Positions 54,101 through 62,020 are shown, counted from the stretch's first letter. The stretch: 64,000 nt of DNA from Actinomadura citrea (GCF_013409045.1 NZ_JACCBT010000001.1:8928311-8992310); one strand, 5' to 3'. The notes: a model not told the origin generated them from the sequence alone. A program made the numbers and translations.

Positions 54101-54662
54101 CGGAACACACAGCGACCACCCGACTCTCGAGCAGCAGCGCGCGCTAGGACGCATGCTGCGCTCGTGGCACTCGCACAGCCCGGCCGCCGGCCTGCGGCTG
54201 GACGACCCCGGCGCACTCGGCGTCCTTCTCGGCTGGGCACGCCGCGCTGCCCCTCGCGCCTACCCTGCTCTCGCCCAACGCTTCAGCGACGCCTGCGAAG
54301 CGATGCCAATGACGCCGATCCACGGGGATGTTGCCGTCGGCCATAACGCGCTGTTCGACGGCGACACCCTCACCGGCATCCTGGACCCCGGCGCCGTCGA
54401 ACAGGGCCCGCCTATGCTCGACCTGGCCTGGGCACTTGCCGTGGACCTTCCACACGGTGGGTCGACCGAACCACTCCTAGAGGGTTACGGCGAAGTCGAT
54501 CAGGCGGCCCTGGACGCACTGCTTCCGCTCATGCTCTTGCGGCGCTTCATCGACACCGCCGCCCTGGGACTGTCCGACACAGACGGCCAGTGGATAGCCC
54601 GTCATCTGCGCGACAACCATCCGGACCTACTGGCACTAGTGGAAGACGAGCTAAGCCTCTAA
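51147..54662 (+). CDS. STAND NTPase-TPR protein fused to APH-like kinase domain
   Basis: A 1171-residue protein. An ~60-residue N-terminal segment leads to a P-loop NTPase (GEGGIGKST, 69-77), with VCVLDTLEIVQGL as Walker B and LAASRLPLGW as a sensor strand. A winged-helix-like region follows (LLRAAALLEAFDADLLQAML), then TPR-type helices (about 560-850). The last ~230 residues are an aminoglycoside-phosphotransferase-like kinase: VIKLQRRAHERLETALHLEHL, IHGDVAVGHNALFDGD (His1059, Asp1061) and ILDPGAVEQGPPMLDLA (Asp1080). His1066 sits where APH enzymes usually have Asn. ATG 51147 or GTG 51165. The ORF is uninterrupted, so the fusion is real in this sequence. Function unknown; a sensor-effector role is inference. 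Confidence 0.85.
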   Translation: MWSAVPVSIDQFFGYGPEAPFATNEVFTNREEQIDRCHRWLIEHSAREWPVQALMDFQRPAVNILAVAGEGGIGKSTLTRHVADLAVRGELDGLPKNRACAVLDFADPDSSSFESLLLRVRAGLGGLARSWPAFDVALALYWERKHPGESLAAFLGKGSVDGRRAADQVSGTVDQFLGGFGAISVTYQVLDKLGRTVAHKAKLKSLRNELPALDPILDEPDPDRMLGYMPVLLSADLERARAKRPVLAVCVLDTLEIVQGLPSERGGLEDLVSRLVYLMPSVAFLAASRLPLGWHDPVRALGLTYGGTHRWPDLAGPVQLRLDGFDPVSANEYLTTRLTVDDRPAIDEAVRNRMIAGSGGSPLYLDLSASLYGQYLARGQTPPPEVFGLGFPELVLRTMRDLSETDRDLLRAAALLEAFDADLLQAMLPGIRRRRIEAFTSRPFVRREESVWPAYRLHDNLRRSVLDCDAHTPDGWTLSERHEHLQCAISHLAKVALSIWDEEESASLAERSRRTVAAFLLLLRAAIEHGVLPPVLADLAYSLSVAGHWQVLASLPAPDAVPELTRLSTVARLTTRGDLNAEDRYQAMRRLVGEHATLESIDPFADYYRWELGTRAHVAGHLDEAIGHLSTITPDGSLIGASALFGLADNALRRGDYRQVAELMDKATDEGLDRIRVADMLGHTYIHNARFADAARLFETTLEAAQAAGTPLWEARALRHLALALMWFDPDRTLALVPRARDLNSSVGELIGVAQCDLAASMAHALRGEHAQAADLLESAARQYEELGATGELTPAEAIRVLLYAADGRIDRATTIATRLGASSQGPQPECLPVWVQVTSLWTSIPVPGDAALRWLDSTDSAVQRWKQPLDRLRRLHRGVCAPLDVADREAFIPTNRLPGDVLDRTVRSASTSPAFDGPPVQQADDGIINGERTVIKLQRRAHERLETALHLEHLRTATGIPAPRLLDHGTVPGGTWWAVLERLPGTHSDHPTLEQQRALGRMLRSWHSHSPAAGLRLDDPGALGVLLGWARRAAPRAYPALAQRFSDACEAMPMTPIHGDVAVGHNALFDGDTLTGILDPGAVEQGPPMLDLAWALAVDLPHGGSTEPLLEGYGEVDQAALDALLPLMLLRRFIDTAALGLSDTDGQWIARHLRDNHPDLLALVEDELSL

Positions 54663-55417
54663 ACCGCCAAGCCCAGCCGCACCGCCCATCGATACGGGAT
54701 GTAGTTGTCCAGCACGTTGGCCGGCACCGACAACCGCTCACGGAGCTCAGGCTCGTCGTCTCGCGCGTAGAAGCGGTTCAGTCCGTCGAACAACGCAAAC
54801 TCATACCCCGCCGCCAGCACGCCCGGCTCCCACTCGTTATGGCTGGGACGCGAGGTCAAGGGCACCGTCGCCTCGATCACGATCGCCTGCGGCCGCCACG
54901 CCGCCAGATCCGCCGAGTTCAATACGGACGCCTCAGACCCCTCGACATCTACCTTCAACAGATCGAACCCTGGCTGCGCGTAATCCGACAGCACCGTCTC
55001 CAGCCGCGTCACCTCGACGCGCAGCTCCTCGCACCGCCATCCATCGGCCAAATGCAGCGCCAGCACATCCGGCTCCAGCGTGCTGAGGCCACCGCCACCA
55101 GTCTTCCCAGGCCCTGGAACGATCCGGAAGAAGCTCGCCAGACCAGGCTGCTCCCCAATCGCCACGTCCAGCGTCACATCACCCGGCCGAGCAGCCCGCA
55201 AGCTCTCGAAACGCTCAGGCAGCGGCTCAATGTTGACCCCGCGCCATCCGAGCCGGTCCACCAAGTTCTTGGTCAGCGACCCCTGAACCGGGTTCCCAGC
55301 CCCAACATCTACGAAGAACCCGCCAGGCCGATCGCCGAAGGCCCGCATCAGCACAACGTCCTCGGCGTTCCCGCCATACGCGACCAGATCGCACCCAGCG
55401 GGCAGGTTCGCCCCCAT
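54659..55417 (-). CDS. FkbM-family methyltransferase
   Basis: A 252-residue SAM-dependent O-methyltransferase of the FkbM type. The SAM motif is GGFFVDVGAGNPVQGSLT, followed by FDLLKVDVEGSEASVL, the family hallmark. ATG 55417 gives the usual N-terminus MGANLPAGCDLVAYGG; a longer frame is not supported. Its 3' end overlaps the convergent STAND-kinase gene by 4 bases. A 14-bp inverted repeat lies 47 bases upstream of the start. Natural substrates are sugars or polyketides; here unknown. Confidence 0.88.
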   Translation of the reverse strand: MGANLPAGCDLVAYGGNAEDVVLMRAFGDRPGGFFVDVGAGNPVQGSLTKNLVDRLGWRGVNIEPLPERFESLRAARPGDVTLDVAIGEQPGLASFFRIVPGPGKTGGGGLSTLEPDVLALHLADGWRCEELRVEVTRLETVLSDYAQPGFDLLKVDVEGSEASVLNSADLAAWRPQAIVIEATVPLTSRPSHNEWEPGVLAAGYEFALFDGLNRFYARDDEPELRERLSVPANVLDNYIPYRWAVRLGLAV

Positions 55418-55463
55418 AGCGCCTAGCGTACGTCGCGCTCTGTTTGCCCACACCGCGCTGATG

Positions 55464-55498
55464 TGTCGCTTCGAGTCTCTGAGCGACTCGAAGCGACA
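55464..55498. repeat. 14-bp perfect inverted repeat upstream of fkbM-like gene
   Basis: Arms TGTCGCTTCGAGTC / GACTCGAAGCGACA, 7-base loop. A related half-site TGTCGCTTC recurs at about 55530. It could be an operator or attenuator for the minus-strand gene starting at 55417. Confidence 0.6.
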
Positions 55499-55840
55499 GG
55501 CGGGAGGCCGACGCACCGATCCAGCTTTATGTCGCTTCCCCCGCTCACCACTGGAGACGCCGCTGCCCTCTTGGGGACGGGCATCGATGTGCCTTTGTCT
55601 TCGACTGGCGCCAAGTGCTTGGAGGCTTCGTCCATCATCCGGATCAACCACTCAATCACGGCTCCGATGCTGGGACTGCCGCGTTGACGAAGAGTCGTCC
55701 CGAAGCGGCGGAGCAGTGGACGGACCGCGGCATGAACGGCTGAGTAGCGCTCCGCTGGTGCAGAGGTGTTGGCGCCTACCCCGTGATCAGGAGCACCTCA
55801 GCTGGTCCACCTCGAGAAAAGGCCTCGCCCCGGCAAGATG
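55499..55840. other. Intergenic, no gene seen
   Basis: About 340 bases between the hairpin and the next gene's 3' end. Frames here lack start signals and protein-like composition. Confidence 0.5.
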
Positions 55841-56395
55841 TCAGGAGGGGACTACTTGCTGGAGCCTCTGCAGAGCAAGCTCAAGGTTCGTGGAGATTTT
55901 TTTCAGAACTTCTGAAAGATACGGGTAGATGTCATCAAAAGCCGAGTCGGTCGATACTGGTTCAAGAGGAGCGTCTCGGTGATACCTATTCAGGAAGTCC
56001 GCGATGATCTCACGGTCATCGAGCGAAAGGGCCTGGAATGGATCACGCACCAAATAGTCGTGAGCGCGGGTCAGGTGGATGAAGCTGCATCCGAAGTCGT
56101 ACACGACACTGGCCCAGCCATACTGGCTCTCCACAGCACGGACCATCTGCCGATCCCAAGCAGGCCACCTCATTCCGGACACTGACTCGGCGATGATGCG
56201 AGATCTGTCAGCGTCGGACTGGTCGAGCAGATAGTGCACACGGATCAAGGAGTCAAGCTCCTGCCGGAGAATGCCGACGGCAATGGATCGCCAGTCGCGC
56301 TCCACCGCTACGGCCATAGCTTGCCGATGCTCGTCGGAACGTCGCCGAGCTTGGCGGCAAAAGACGTCAACAGGCTCGTCGATTAGTACGCCCAT
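55841..56395 (-). CDS. Unknown all-helical protein
   Basis: A 184-residue protein, predicted largely helical, with no recognised domain. Visible features: DRSRIIAESVSGMRWPAWDRQMVRAVESQYGW and VYDFGCSFIHLTRAHDYL with conserved-looking Trp, His and Cys, then LDDREIIADFLNRYH. Codon use is markedly less GC-rich than the backbone, suggesting foreign origin. It stands alone between the FkbM gene and the large helicase. Confidence 0.6.
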   Translation of the reverse strand: MGVLIDEPVDVFCRQARRRSDEHRQAMAVAVERDWRSIAVGILRQELDSLIRVHYLLDQSDADRSRIIAESVSGMRWPAWDRQMVRAVESQYGWASVVYDFGCSFIHLTRAHDYLVRDPFQALSLDDREIIADFLNRYHRDAPLEPVSTDSAFDDIYPYLSEVLKKISTNLELALQRLQQVVPS

Positions 56396-56814
56396 GACAA
56401 GACCGTACCGGTGAACGAGAACCTGGACGCGAAATTCGCGTGGCCGATCCCGGCCGCGCGGTCAGGAGCGCAACGTTGTAGCTGCCTACATCTGGATGCT
56501 TCGCTATGAACTTCTCCAATGAGCCTTCAGGACAGGGCGAGGACACGGCCGCTGGCGCCCAGGGCATGCCGTCGTGCGGGCCGCTCACGCCTTTTCGTCG
56601 GTCCGCCGCATGATTGCCGAGCGTCGCACCTCTTGCAGCTATCGGACGTACATCTCCACATGCCCGCCGCACCTGCGACGCTGCGCTTACATCCAGGGAC
56701 AAGACTAGACCGACCACACGCGGCGGCAGATGTTCTTACTGCTGAACATTGCGCGACTATCCCCGCCATGAACCACCGCCATTCAGTGTCTTCTACCTGC
56801 CCCATACCCCCGAC
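56396..56814. other. Intergenic, no gene seen
   Basis: About 420 bases of mixed composition. Short frames on both strands are out of context. It may hold the promoter of the 55841-56395 gene. Confidence 0.45.
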
Positions 56815-59529
56815 TCACGAAGAACACCGTGACTTGGCAATGGGTGTAAGTGCACGACGGTTCGACAGAAGCGCAACATCCTTTGTACTTGCATCCCGCT
56901 TGAGCTTTTTAAGCACAGATTGCTGGGTCTCTGGGGTCCAGAAGATTTTGAGGCTCTCGCGCGCCCGAGTGACGGCTGTATAGAAGATGCTATGCGTGAT
57001 GTCACCCTCGTTTGCATCAGTAATTACGATCTTCACCGAGTCGTACTCGAGACCCTGCGCCTTGTGGATCGAGACGGCGTAGGCGACCTGGAACGGCACG
57101 GAGGTGTTGATTGAATCGTCATCGTCATCGCTGATGTCATAGTCGTAAACGGAGAAGCGCACGGTCGAGCCCTCTACCCACTCCAGTTCTCCACCGACGA
57201 CGTCGATCTCGGTGAGCGGTCGATCCAGCTCGACGTCGAACTGGATCTGGCCCCGGGCGTAGGCGATGTCGACGATCCGGCCCTTCAGGTTGTTGTAGAT
57301 CACCGGCCGGAACCGCTCGGTCTCATTGAACAGGACAGGATCGCCGACCTTGTAGGTGGAGACACGCCAGGTCGTCGCTGGATTCGGGTTGCTGCTCTGA
57401 AGGAAGCGGTTGACATTGTTGATGCCGTACAGCCCGTCGTAGTTCAGGCACAGGATGATCTCGTCCTGGCGCTGAGCCTCGAACAGAGACTTGTCGAGTA
57501 CGGTCGAGTAACCGTTGCGGGCGATGACCTCGGCGAGGTCATCCTCGACGTTGCGCACCTTGCCCCAGAAGCCCAGAAGAGACTCGCTCTTGGTTCGGAA
57601 CGGCGTTGTGAGCTCGGACACCGAAGTGCTTGGGATGAACGAACGGATAATGCTGAACCAGTTGCCGAACTTGATCGACTCGATCTGGTAGACGTCGCCG
57701 ACGAGGACGAGCAACTTGAAAGATGTCTCGTCCAGCACCTTGAGCAGGTCAGCATTACTGACAGTGCTGCACTCGTCGATGACCAGAAGGTCATACTCCG
57801 GGTCCAAGGCGGTCCGGTGGATCTGGCTGCTGATCGTCCGGAAGGTCGAGTCCTGAGCGGTGACCTTGCGCTTGAGGTTGTCGATCGCGGGGTTGGTGTG
57901 AGCCAGGAAGAGCTTGGTCTTGTCGTTGAAGTAGTTCGCGATGTGGTCGACCATCGTTGACTTGCCCGTGCCGGCCGCGCCGTAGATCAGGGCCACCTTC
58001 GACTCACTGAACAGCGACTTGAGCGCGTTTTTCTTGGCTTCGTCGTCGATACCGCGAGGCGCCTCATCCAGCCAGCGCTCGACAGCCACCGTGTAGCCGT
58101 CGATCCCAGACGAGGCATACTCCTGGAGTCTCTCAACGATGTCTACAGTGTCGTCCTCGTATCCACGGCCGAAGACGTAACCCTTGTCCTGCACCAGCTG
58201 GCGCGCAGTGTGCTTGTAGTAGAGCTTGCCGTTGTGGATGGCAATCAGCTTGGTGACGTCTCCGAACTCCTCAAGATCGGAGGCGGGCGTGTAGAGCGTT
58301 CCGTGGCTCTCGACGTTGTTTCGCACTCGCCGGGCGAGCAGTTCGTGATTCCGGCCGGTCGCGTCGATGCTCTCAGCGAGGTCCCAGTAGCGCGGGTTGT
58401 GTCCTGGCAGTGAGGTGCAGAAGGGCATATCGTCAAATGGGATACAGCCGTAGGGAAGGTTCAGCCCGGACAGACGGCCGCAGCTCTCCTCGTGGTATTG
58501 CGGCCTGAGAACCCGGTTGTGCATCCGAAGCATGAGGTAGCGGATGACGTTGTGTCCTGGAGCGGCCGACCGCACGATGCGGCGTGCCTCGTCCAGCACG
58601 GGGAAGATCTGCGCTTTGGTGACCCTGGCTGTGCCCTGGGCTTTAGTGGTCGCGTACTTGTCGTCGGGCATGTCGATGAGGTCGAGCAGGCTGCCCGAGC
58701 CCACCGTGAGGCCGCGCATCAGGTAGCCGTACTCGACGGAACTGGTCCGGACGTTGGTGGTGATGCCCAAGAGTCGCGCGAAGTTGTCGAACTCGCAAGG
58801 CCGGATCGACACCTCCCACTCATGAATGATCGTGATCGGCATCGTCTGGTCGAGGACGTCGATCGAGTCACGCTGGAGCGTCAGCATGGCCGAGTACTTA
58901 TCGGTCATGTCGATGTCGGTGAATGCAATGAGGCGGTCGAACTTGCTGACCTGATTGACGGCTCGGTAGAAGGTGACCTCGTAGTAGATTCGTCCGCCAA
59001 CGAAGAACGGGCGCGTCTTGTGGATGTAGTAGCGATCTCGCACTCCGTTACGCGATCCTGTCGAACGGAGGGCTTCGATTCTGGCAGCGATCTTTCCGTG
59101 GTACTCGCGCAGCGACGGGTCCAGATCAACCGGAAACGACTCCAGGTTTGCCAGTACGGCGATCCCGCAACTTTCCCATAGCAAGGTCCGGATGCGCAGA
59201 AGGTACTCATAGTACTTGAGCATCAGGCGCTCCGAGGAGTCCCCATCCAGTGTGTAGTGCGACGCGCTGATCTGTAGGAGCTTGTGGAATTTCCCGAGGA
59301 AGTTCAGCTTGCCACTGGCCTTGACGAAATCGAGTCCTGGATCGATTACCGCGTACTTGTACTCAGAGTCATCCCTGCCCACATGTAGACGAACAGCGAC
59401 GCCCTCGACCAGGTTCCGGATCTGAGCAAGGACGTTCTGGGACAATAGAGCTCGCTGATCCGTCAGCGATTCAATATTTCCACAGATCGCCTTATCCACG
59501 CTTTGAATGTGCTCAATGACCGTGGTCAT
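56815..59529 (-). CDS. SF1 (RecD/UvrD-like) helicase with large unassigned N-terminus
   Basis: A 904-residue protein. Residues 1-500 match no family I know. Residues 500-890 are a superfamily 1 helicase: Walker A YGAAGTGKST (517-525), Ia LAHTNPAIDN, II LLVIDECSTVS (Asp584-Glu585), III LVGDVYQIES, IV/QLTTPFRT-like ELTTPFRT, V SIHKAQGLEYDSVKI and VI YTAVTRARESL. RBS AGGAGGTG lies six bases upstream of ATG 59529. Helicases of this build in islands are often defence components. A possible small gene is coupled upstream. Base composition is lower in GC than the backbone. Confidence 0.85.
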   Translation of the reverse strand: MTTVIEHIQSVDKAICGNIESLTDQRALLSQNVLAQIRNLVEGVAVRLHVGRDDSEYKYAVIDPGLDFVKASGKLNFLGKFHKLLQISASHYTLDGDSSERLMLKYYEYLLRIRTLLWESCGIAVLANLESFPVDLDPSLREYHGKIAARIEALRSTGSRNGVRDRYYIHKTRPFFVGGRIYYEVTFYRAVNQVSKFDRLIAFTDIDMTDKYSAMLTLQRDSIDVLDQTMPITIIHEWEVSIRPCEFDNFARLLGITTNVRTSSVEYGYLMRGLTVGSGSLLDLIDMPDDKYATTKAQGTARVTKAQIFPVLDEARRIVRSAAPGHNVIRYLMLRMHNRVLRPQYHEESCGRLSGLNLPYGCIPFDDMPFCTSLPGHNPRYWDLAESIDATGRNHELLARRVRNNVESHGTLYTPASDLEEFGDVTKLIAIHNGKLYYKHTARQLVQDKGYVFGRGYEDDTVDIVERLQEYASSGIDGYTVAVERWLDEAPRGIDDEAKKNALKSLFSESKVALIYGAAGTGKSTMVDHIANYFNDKTKLFLAHTNPAIDNLKRKVTAQDSTFRTISSQIHRTALDPEYDLLVIDECSTVSNADLLKVLDETSFKLLVLVGDVYQIESIKFGNWFSIIRSFIPSTSVSELTTPFRTKSESLLGFWGKVRNVEDDLAEVIARNGYSTVLDKSLFEAQRQDEIILCLNYDGLYGINNVNRFLQSSNPNPATTWRVSTYKVGDPVLFNETERFRPVIYNNLKGRIVDIAYARGQIQFDVELDRPLTEIDVVGGELEWVEGSTVRFSVYDYDISDDDDDSINTSVPFQVAYAVSIHKAQGLEYDSVKIVITDANEGDITHSIFYTAVTRARESLKIFWTPETQQSVLKKLKRDASTKDVALLSNRRALTPIAKSRCSS

Positions 59530-59535
59530 ATGCTT

Positions 59536-59766
59536 TCACCTCCTATTCCAGCTGCGGTGCCGTCCAGTGGCCTGCTCTGCTCCAAGTCGCGCCAGTTCGG
59601 CATGAAGGGCGGTCATCATGGTCTTGAACTGCTTGCCTCGGTCACGGTACTTGATGTGCAACAGCACATGGACTTGACGGTCGAGAATACCCCAAAGCAG
59701 GGCATGCGACCCTCGAAACGGATCGCCCGCATCTCCATGTGTCAACTCCGTCTCCGAGGGAACCAC
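59536..59766 (-). CDS. Possible small protein coupled to the helicase
   Basis: A 76-residue frame whose TGA lies within the helicase ribosome-binding site (seven bases before the helicase ATG), as in coupled genes. The sequence HALLWGILDRQVHVLLHIKYRDRGKQFKTMMTALHAELARLGAE (within 23-67) looks protein-like, but no family is recognised and the start codon is uncertain. Confidence 0.4.
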   Translation of the reverse strand: MVPSETELTHGDAGDPFRGSHALLWGILDRQVHVLLHIKYRDRGKQFKTMMTALHAELARLGAEQATGRHRSWNRR

Positions 59767-59910
59767 TTATCACGGACTAGATCAGCGCCATGAGCGCTGA
59801 GGTTGTCGAACCCACGGACGTCTGGTGCCCGTTCTCATGGACGAAGTCGGTGGTGGCAGCGCCGATTGGGAGAACCTCACCCCTGCGGCCAGCTAAGTAG
59901 ACAGCCCTCC

Positions 59911-59971
59911 CGACGGGACTGCCTGAAAGTCTGTGGGTGAGCCGTTGATCAGCTCTCAGACAGTCCCGTCG
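59911..59971 (-). terminator. Inverted repeat at the 3' end of the integrase gene
   Basis: 16-bp arms with one mismatch (CGACGGGACTGCCTGA / TCAGACAGTCCCGTCG) separated by 29 bases, just after the integrase stop. Probably a long-loop terminator. Confidence 0.55.
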
Positions 59972-59974
59972 CGG

Positions 59975-61318
59975 CTATCGAGTGCTTGACCTGCTGCGAG
60001 TTCTGGCGAGCGCCTCCAGGGCGGTTTCGTCGGCGTCGGGGAGGGTGTGTAGGTAGCGCTCTGTTGTGGCGATGGAGGCGTGGCCTAGGCGTTCTTTGAC
60101 TATCTGGAGGTCGGCGCCGCCGTTGAGGAGCCAGGAGGCGTGGGCGTGGCGTAGGTCGCGCATGGTCGGCCTGAAGTCGAGGCCGGCTGCGGCGATGGCC
60201 GGGTTCCAGATGTTGCGGCGGAACCAGTCGTTGGGGATGTGGCCGTCCGTCATGCGCGTTCGGAGGGGGCGCGGGTTGTCTTTGCCGTTGGCGCGGCGGG
60301 CGGCTCGGTAGAGGGAGAAGGCGCCTCGGCAGTAGTCGCAGCGGCAGTGGCCGGCCGTGTAGCCGCTGAGGGTGCCGTGGTTGTAGGTGCGTCCCTTCTC
60401 GTTGGGTTCGGTTCGGCCGAGTGTCTCCGGGTCTGGGATCTCGGTGATGCGGGCGCGGGGCTTGTCCTGGGGCGGCATGTGGAAGAAGAGGTCGTCTCGG
60501 GTGAGGCGCGCAGCCCTGATGTGCTCTTCGAGCTTCTCGGTCATCTGGGCGCTGAGCTTGAAGCGGCGGTACTCCTTGTCCTTCGGGTAGTCCTTGACGA
60601 GGAAGTGGCCGCCCTCCGGGTGGAACTTCGGGTTCAGCTCCACGACCGTGCGGCTGACCGTGAGGATGCGCGTCTTGAGGTTGAGGTCCCTGGGACGCAG
60701 CTCGCTGAGTTCGCCCCAGCGGAGGCCGCTCTCGATCTCGGTTTCGGCGAGGAGGCGGAAGGTGCCTTCGGGGAGGGCGTTGTAGACGTCATCGAACTGC
60801 TCGGGCGTGACGATCTGGAGCGGCTTGCGCGCGATGGGCGGAGACTTCACCCCACGGCAGGGGTGCAGGTAGGTGACCTGGTCGTCCAGTGCCGTGGTGA
60901 AGATGGCACTGAGGATGATCTTGTTGCACTGGATGGTCACGGGCTTCATGCCCTGGTTCTTGAGCTTGGCGATCCAGGCTCGGACGTGCTCGGGGAGGAT
61001 GTCGACCATCCGCATGCCGCCGAACTCCGGCATGAGGTGCTTGTAGATGGCGTAGGTGTACCCCTCCCGGGTGCTGGCCTCCATCTCGTGGTTCGGGAGC
61101 CAGGTGTTCTCGACGTAGTCTCTGAATCGCTGCCTTCCGCGGGCAGGTTCTCCGGTTCTACCTTCCGAGACCTTAACTTCGGCGCGCTGCCATGCTTTGT
61201 CCGCTTCTTTCTTGCTCGCAAAGGTTCCAGCAGACCTTCGCTGGCCGCGAATGTCGTCGTAGTAGGCCGTGTAACGTGGCTTGCCGTCCTTACCCACTCT
61301 CTTGCGTGTCTGCCCCAT
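59975..61318 (-). CDS. int: Tyrosine site-specific integrase
   Basis: A 447-residue phage-type integrase. The N-terminal arm-binding and SAM-like core-binding domains (about 1-150) precede the catalytic domain. Catalytic residues: Arg in GLRWGELSEL, Lys in VKDYPKDKEY, His-x-x-Arg-type LRHAHASWLL, LGHAS and Tyr in TERYLHT. An insertion at about 320-350 contains a zinc-like GHCRCDYCRGAFSLYR, seen in some actinobacterial integrases. Placed 168 bases from the tRNA-like right junction, as usual for int next to attP. Confidence 0.95.
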   Translation of the reverse strand: MGQTRKRVGKDGKPRYTAYYDDIRGQRRSAGTFASKKEADKAWQRAEVKVSEGRTGEPARGRQRFRDYVENTWLPNHEMEASTREGYTYAIYKHLMPEFGGMRMVDILPEHVRAWIAKLKNQGMKPVTIQCNKIILSAIFTTALDDQVTYLHPCRGVKSPPIARKPLQIVTPEQFDDVYNALPEGTFRLLAETEIESGLRWGELSELRPRDLNLKTRILTVSRTVVELNPKFHPEGGHFLVKDYPKDKEYRRFKLSAQMTEKLEEHIRAARLTRDDLFFHMPPQDKPRARITEIPDPETLGRTEPNEKGRTYNHGTLSGYTAGHCRCDYCRGAFSLYRAARRANGKDNPRPLRTRMTDGHIPNDWFRRNIWNPAIAAAGLDFRPTMRDLRHAHASWLLNGGADLQIVKERLGHASIATTERYLHTLPDADETALEALARTRSRSSTR

Positions 61319-61447
61319 GGGCTTTCCGCCTCCCAGGCTTGATCATCTGACCCTCGTTTGACCCCGGACTGCGAGTGATGGCGTGACCCTGGAGATCACG
61401 CACTGGCAGCCGAACAGGCCATCTACCTGGGATTTTATCGAGATCCA

Positions 61448-61474
61448 GCGTTTTCTGCGAGCCGCAGAAAACGC
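61448..61474. repeat. 12-bp perfect inverted repeat beside attR
   Basis: Arms GCGTTTTCTGCG / CGCAGAAAACGC around AGC, 11 bases before the tRNA-like segment. Its CAGAAAACGC half also occurs at 34675-34684, immediately after the tRNA on the left side, so it may be an integrase or excisionase site shared by both junctions. Confidence 0.6.
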
Positions 61475-61485
61475 ACAATATGCCC

Positions 61486-61527
61486 TTCGGGATGAAGAGG
61501 CCGTAGGTTCAAATCCGGCCTGCACGA
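61486..61527. other. Candidate attR: degenerate copy of tRNA-Pro 3' half
   Basis: Matches tRNA-Pro positions 34633-34674 (anticodon loop to acceptor end) at 35 of 42 bases, including TTCGGGA, GAAGAGG and GGTTCAAATCC. Mismatches break the T-arm and acceptor pairing. It is directly followed by a strong terminator, as a displaced native tRNA 3' end would be. Confidence 0.6.
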
Positions 61528-61532
61528 ATGGT

Positions 61533-61569
61533 TCAGGGCCCTAACTCTCCCTTCGAGTTAGGGCCCTGA
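61533..61569. terminator. Strong bidirectional terminator after attR
   Basis: Perfect 15-bp arms TCAGGGCCCTAACTC / GAGTTAGGGCCCTGA with a 7-base loop. Probably the original terminator of the tRNA-Pro gene, separated from it by the island. Confidence 0.8.
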
Positions 61570-61663
61570 GTTCTAACTGAGCGACAGGCTCATCTCCTCG
61601 ACGTCCGGGAGAGAGGTGGGGTGCGCTCGGTGGTGCTTACGAAGCCTGACCGAGTCCCTTTCG

Positions 61664-62020
61664 TCACTGCTGGCGCGTCAAGCGCACCTCGATTCTGCCG
61701 TCGTTCTCGTCGGTGGCGAGCCATCGGTAGGCGCTGAACTCCGCCGTGTCGCCGCCCTTGGTGACGGTGACCCGGTTCAGGAACCATCCGGATTTGTTCC
61801 CCGAGTTGTCATGGCCGATGACGATGGTCTCCAGCCGTCCGGCCTCGGTCAGATCCAGGGTGAAGTGGTCGATGGCGCCTTGCTCGAAGTTGTCCCTGCT
61901 GTCGTCCAGGTTGACCGGGCCCGCGGAGGCGAGCGAACCGTAGAGGGTGATGTGGACGTTGGCGTCGGTCCCGGCGTTCTCGACATTGCCGGTCTCCACC
62001 GTGATCTCGTAACGCGCCAT
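61664..62020 (-). CDS. PLAT/LH2-domain protein
   Basis: A 118-residue protein made of one PLAT beta-sandwich: YEITVETGNVENAGTDANVHITLYG at the start, NFEQGAIDHFTLDL, then IVIGHDNSGNKSGWFLNRVTV. PLAT domains bind lipids or membrane proteins. No signal peptide is seen. It lies just outside the island's right end and is transcribed toward it. Role unknown. Confidence 0.85.
   Translation of the reverse strand: MARYEITVETGNVENAGTDANVHITLYGSLASAGPVNLDDSRDNFEQGAIDHFTLDLTEAGRLETIVIGHDNSGNKSGWFLNRVTVTKGGDTAEFSAYRWLATDENDGRIEVRLTRQQ

Larger units (their letters stand above)
34675..61527. mobile_element. Integrative mobilizable island in tRNA-Pro
   Basis: About 27 kb bounded by the intact tRNA-Pro on the left and, on the right, a tyrosine integrase and a degenerate second copy of the tRNA 3' half (35 of 42 positions identical by my count). 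Inside are an Xis-like HTH gene, MobC, a relaxase and a candidate oriT, but no TraB/FtsK translocase, type IV secretion or replication gene that I recognise. It should therefore move only with help. Cargo is DNA modification, defence and unknown genes. Several genes are visibly less GC-rich than the backbone. Boundaries are inferred, since the repeats are imperfect. Confidence 0.75.

Noticed and set aside
61495..61527. A second functional tRNA gene
   Set aside because: Only the 3' half is present and its T-arm and acceptor cannot pair; treated as an attachment remnant.
34675..61527. Self-transmissible AICE or prophage
   Set aside because: No TraB/FtsK translocase, replication initiator, phage structural or lysis genes seen; only mobilization genes are present.
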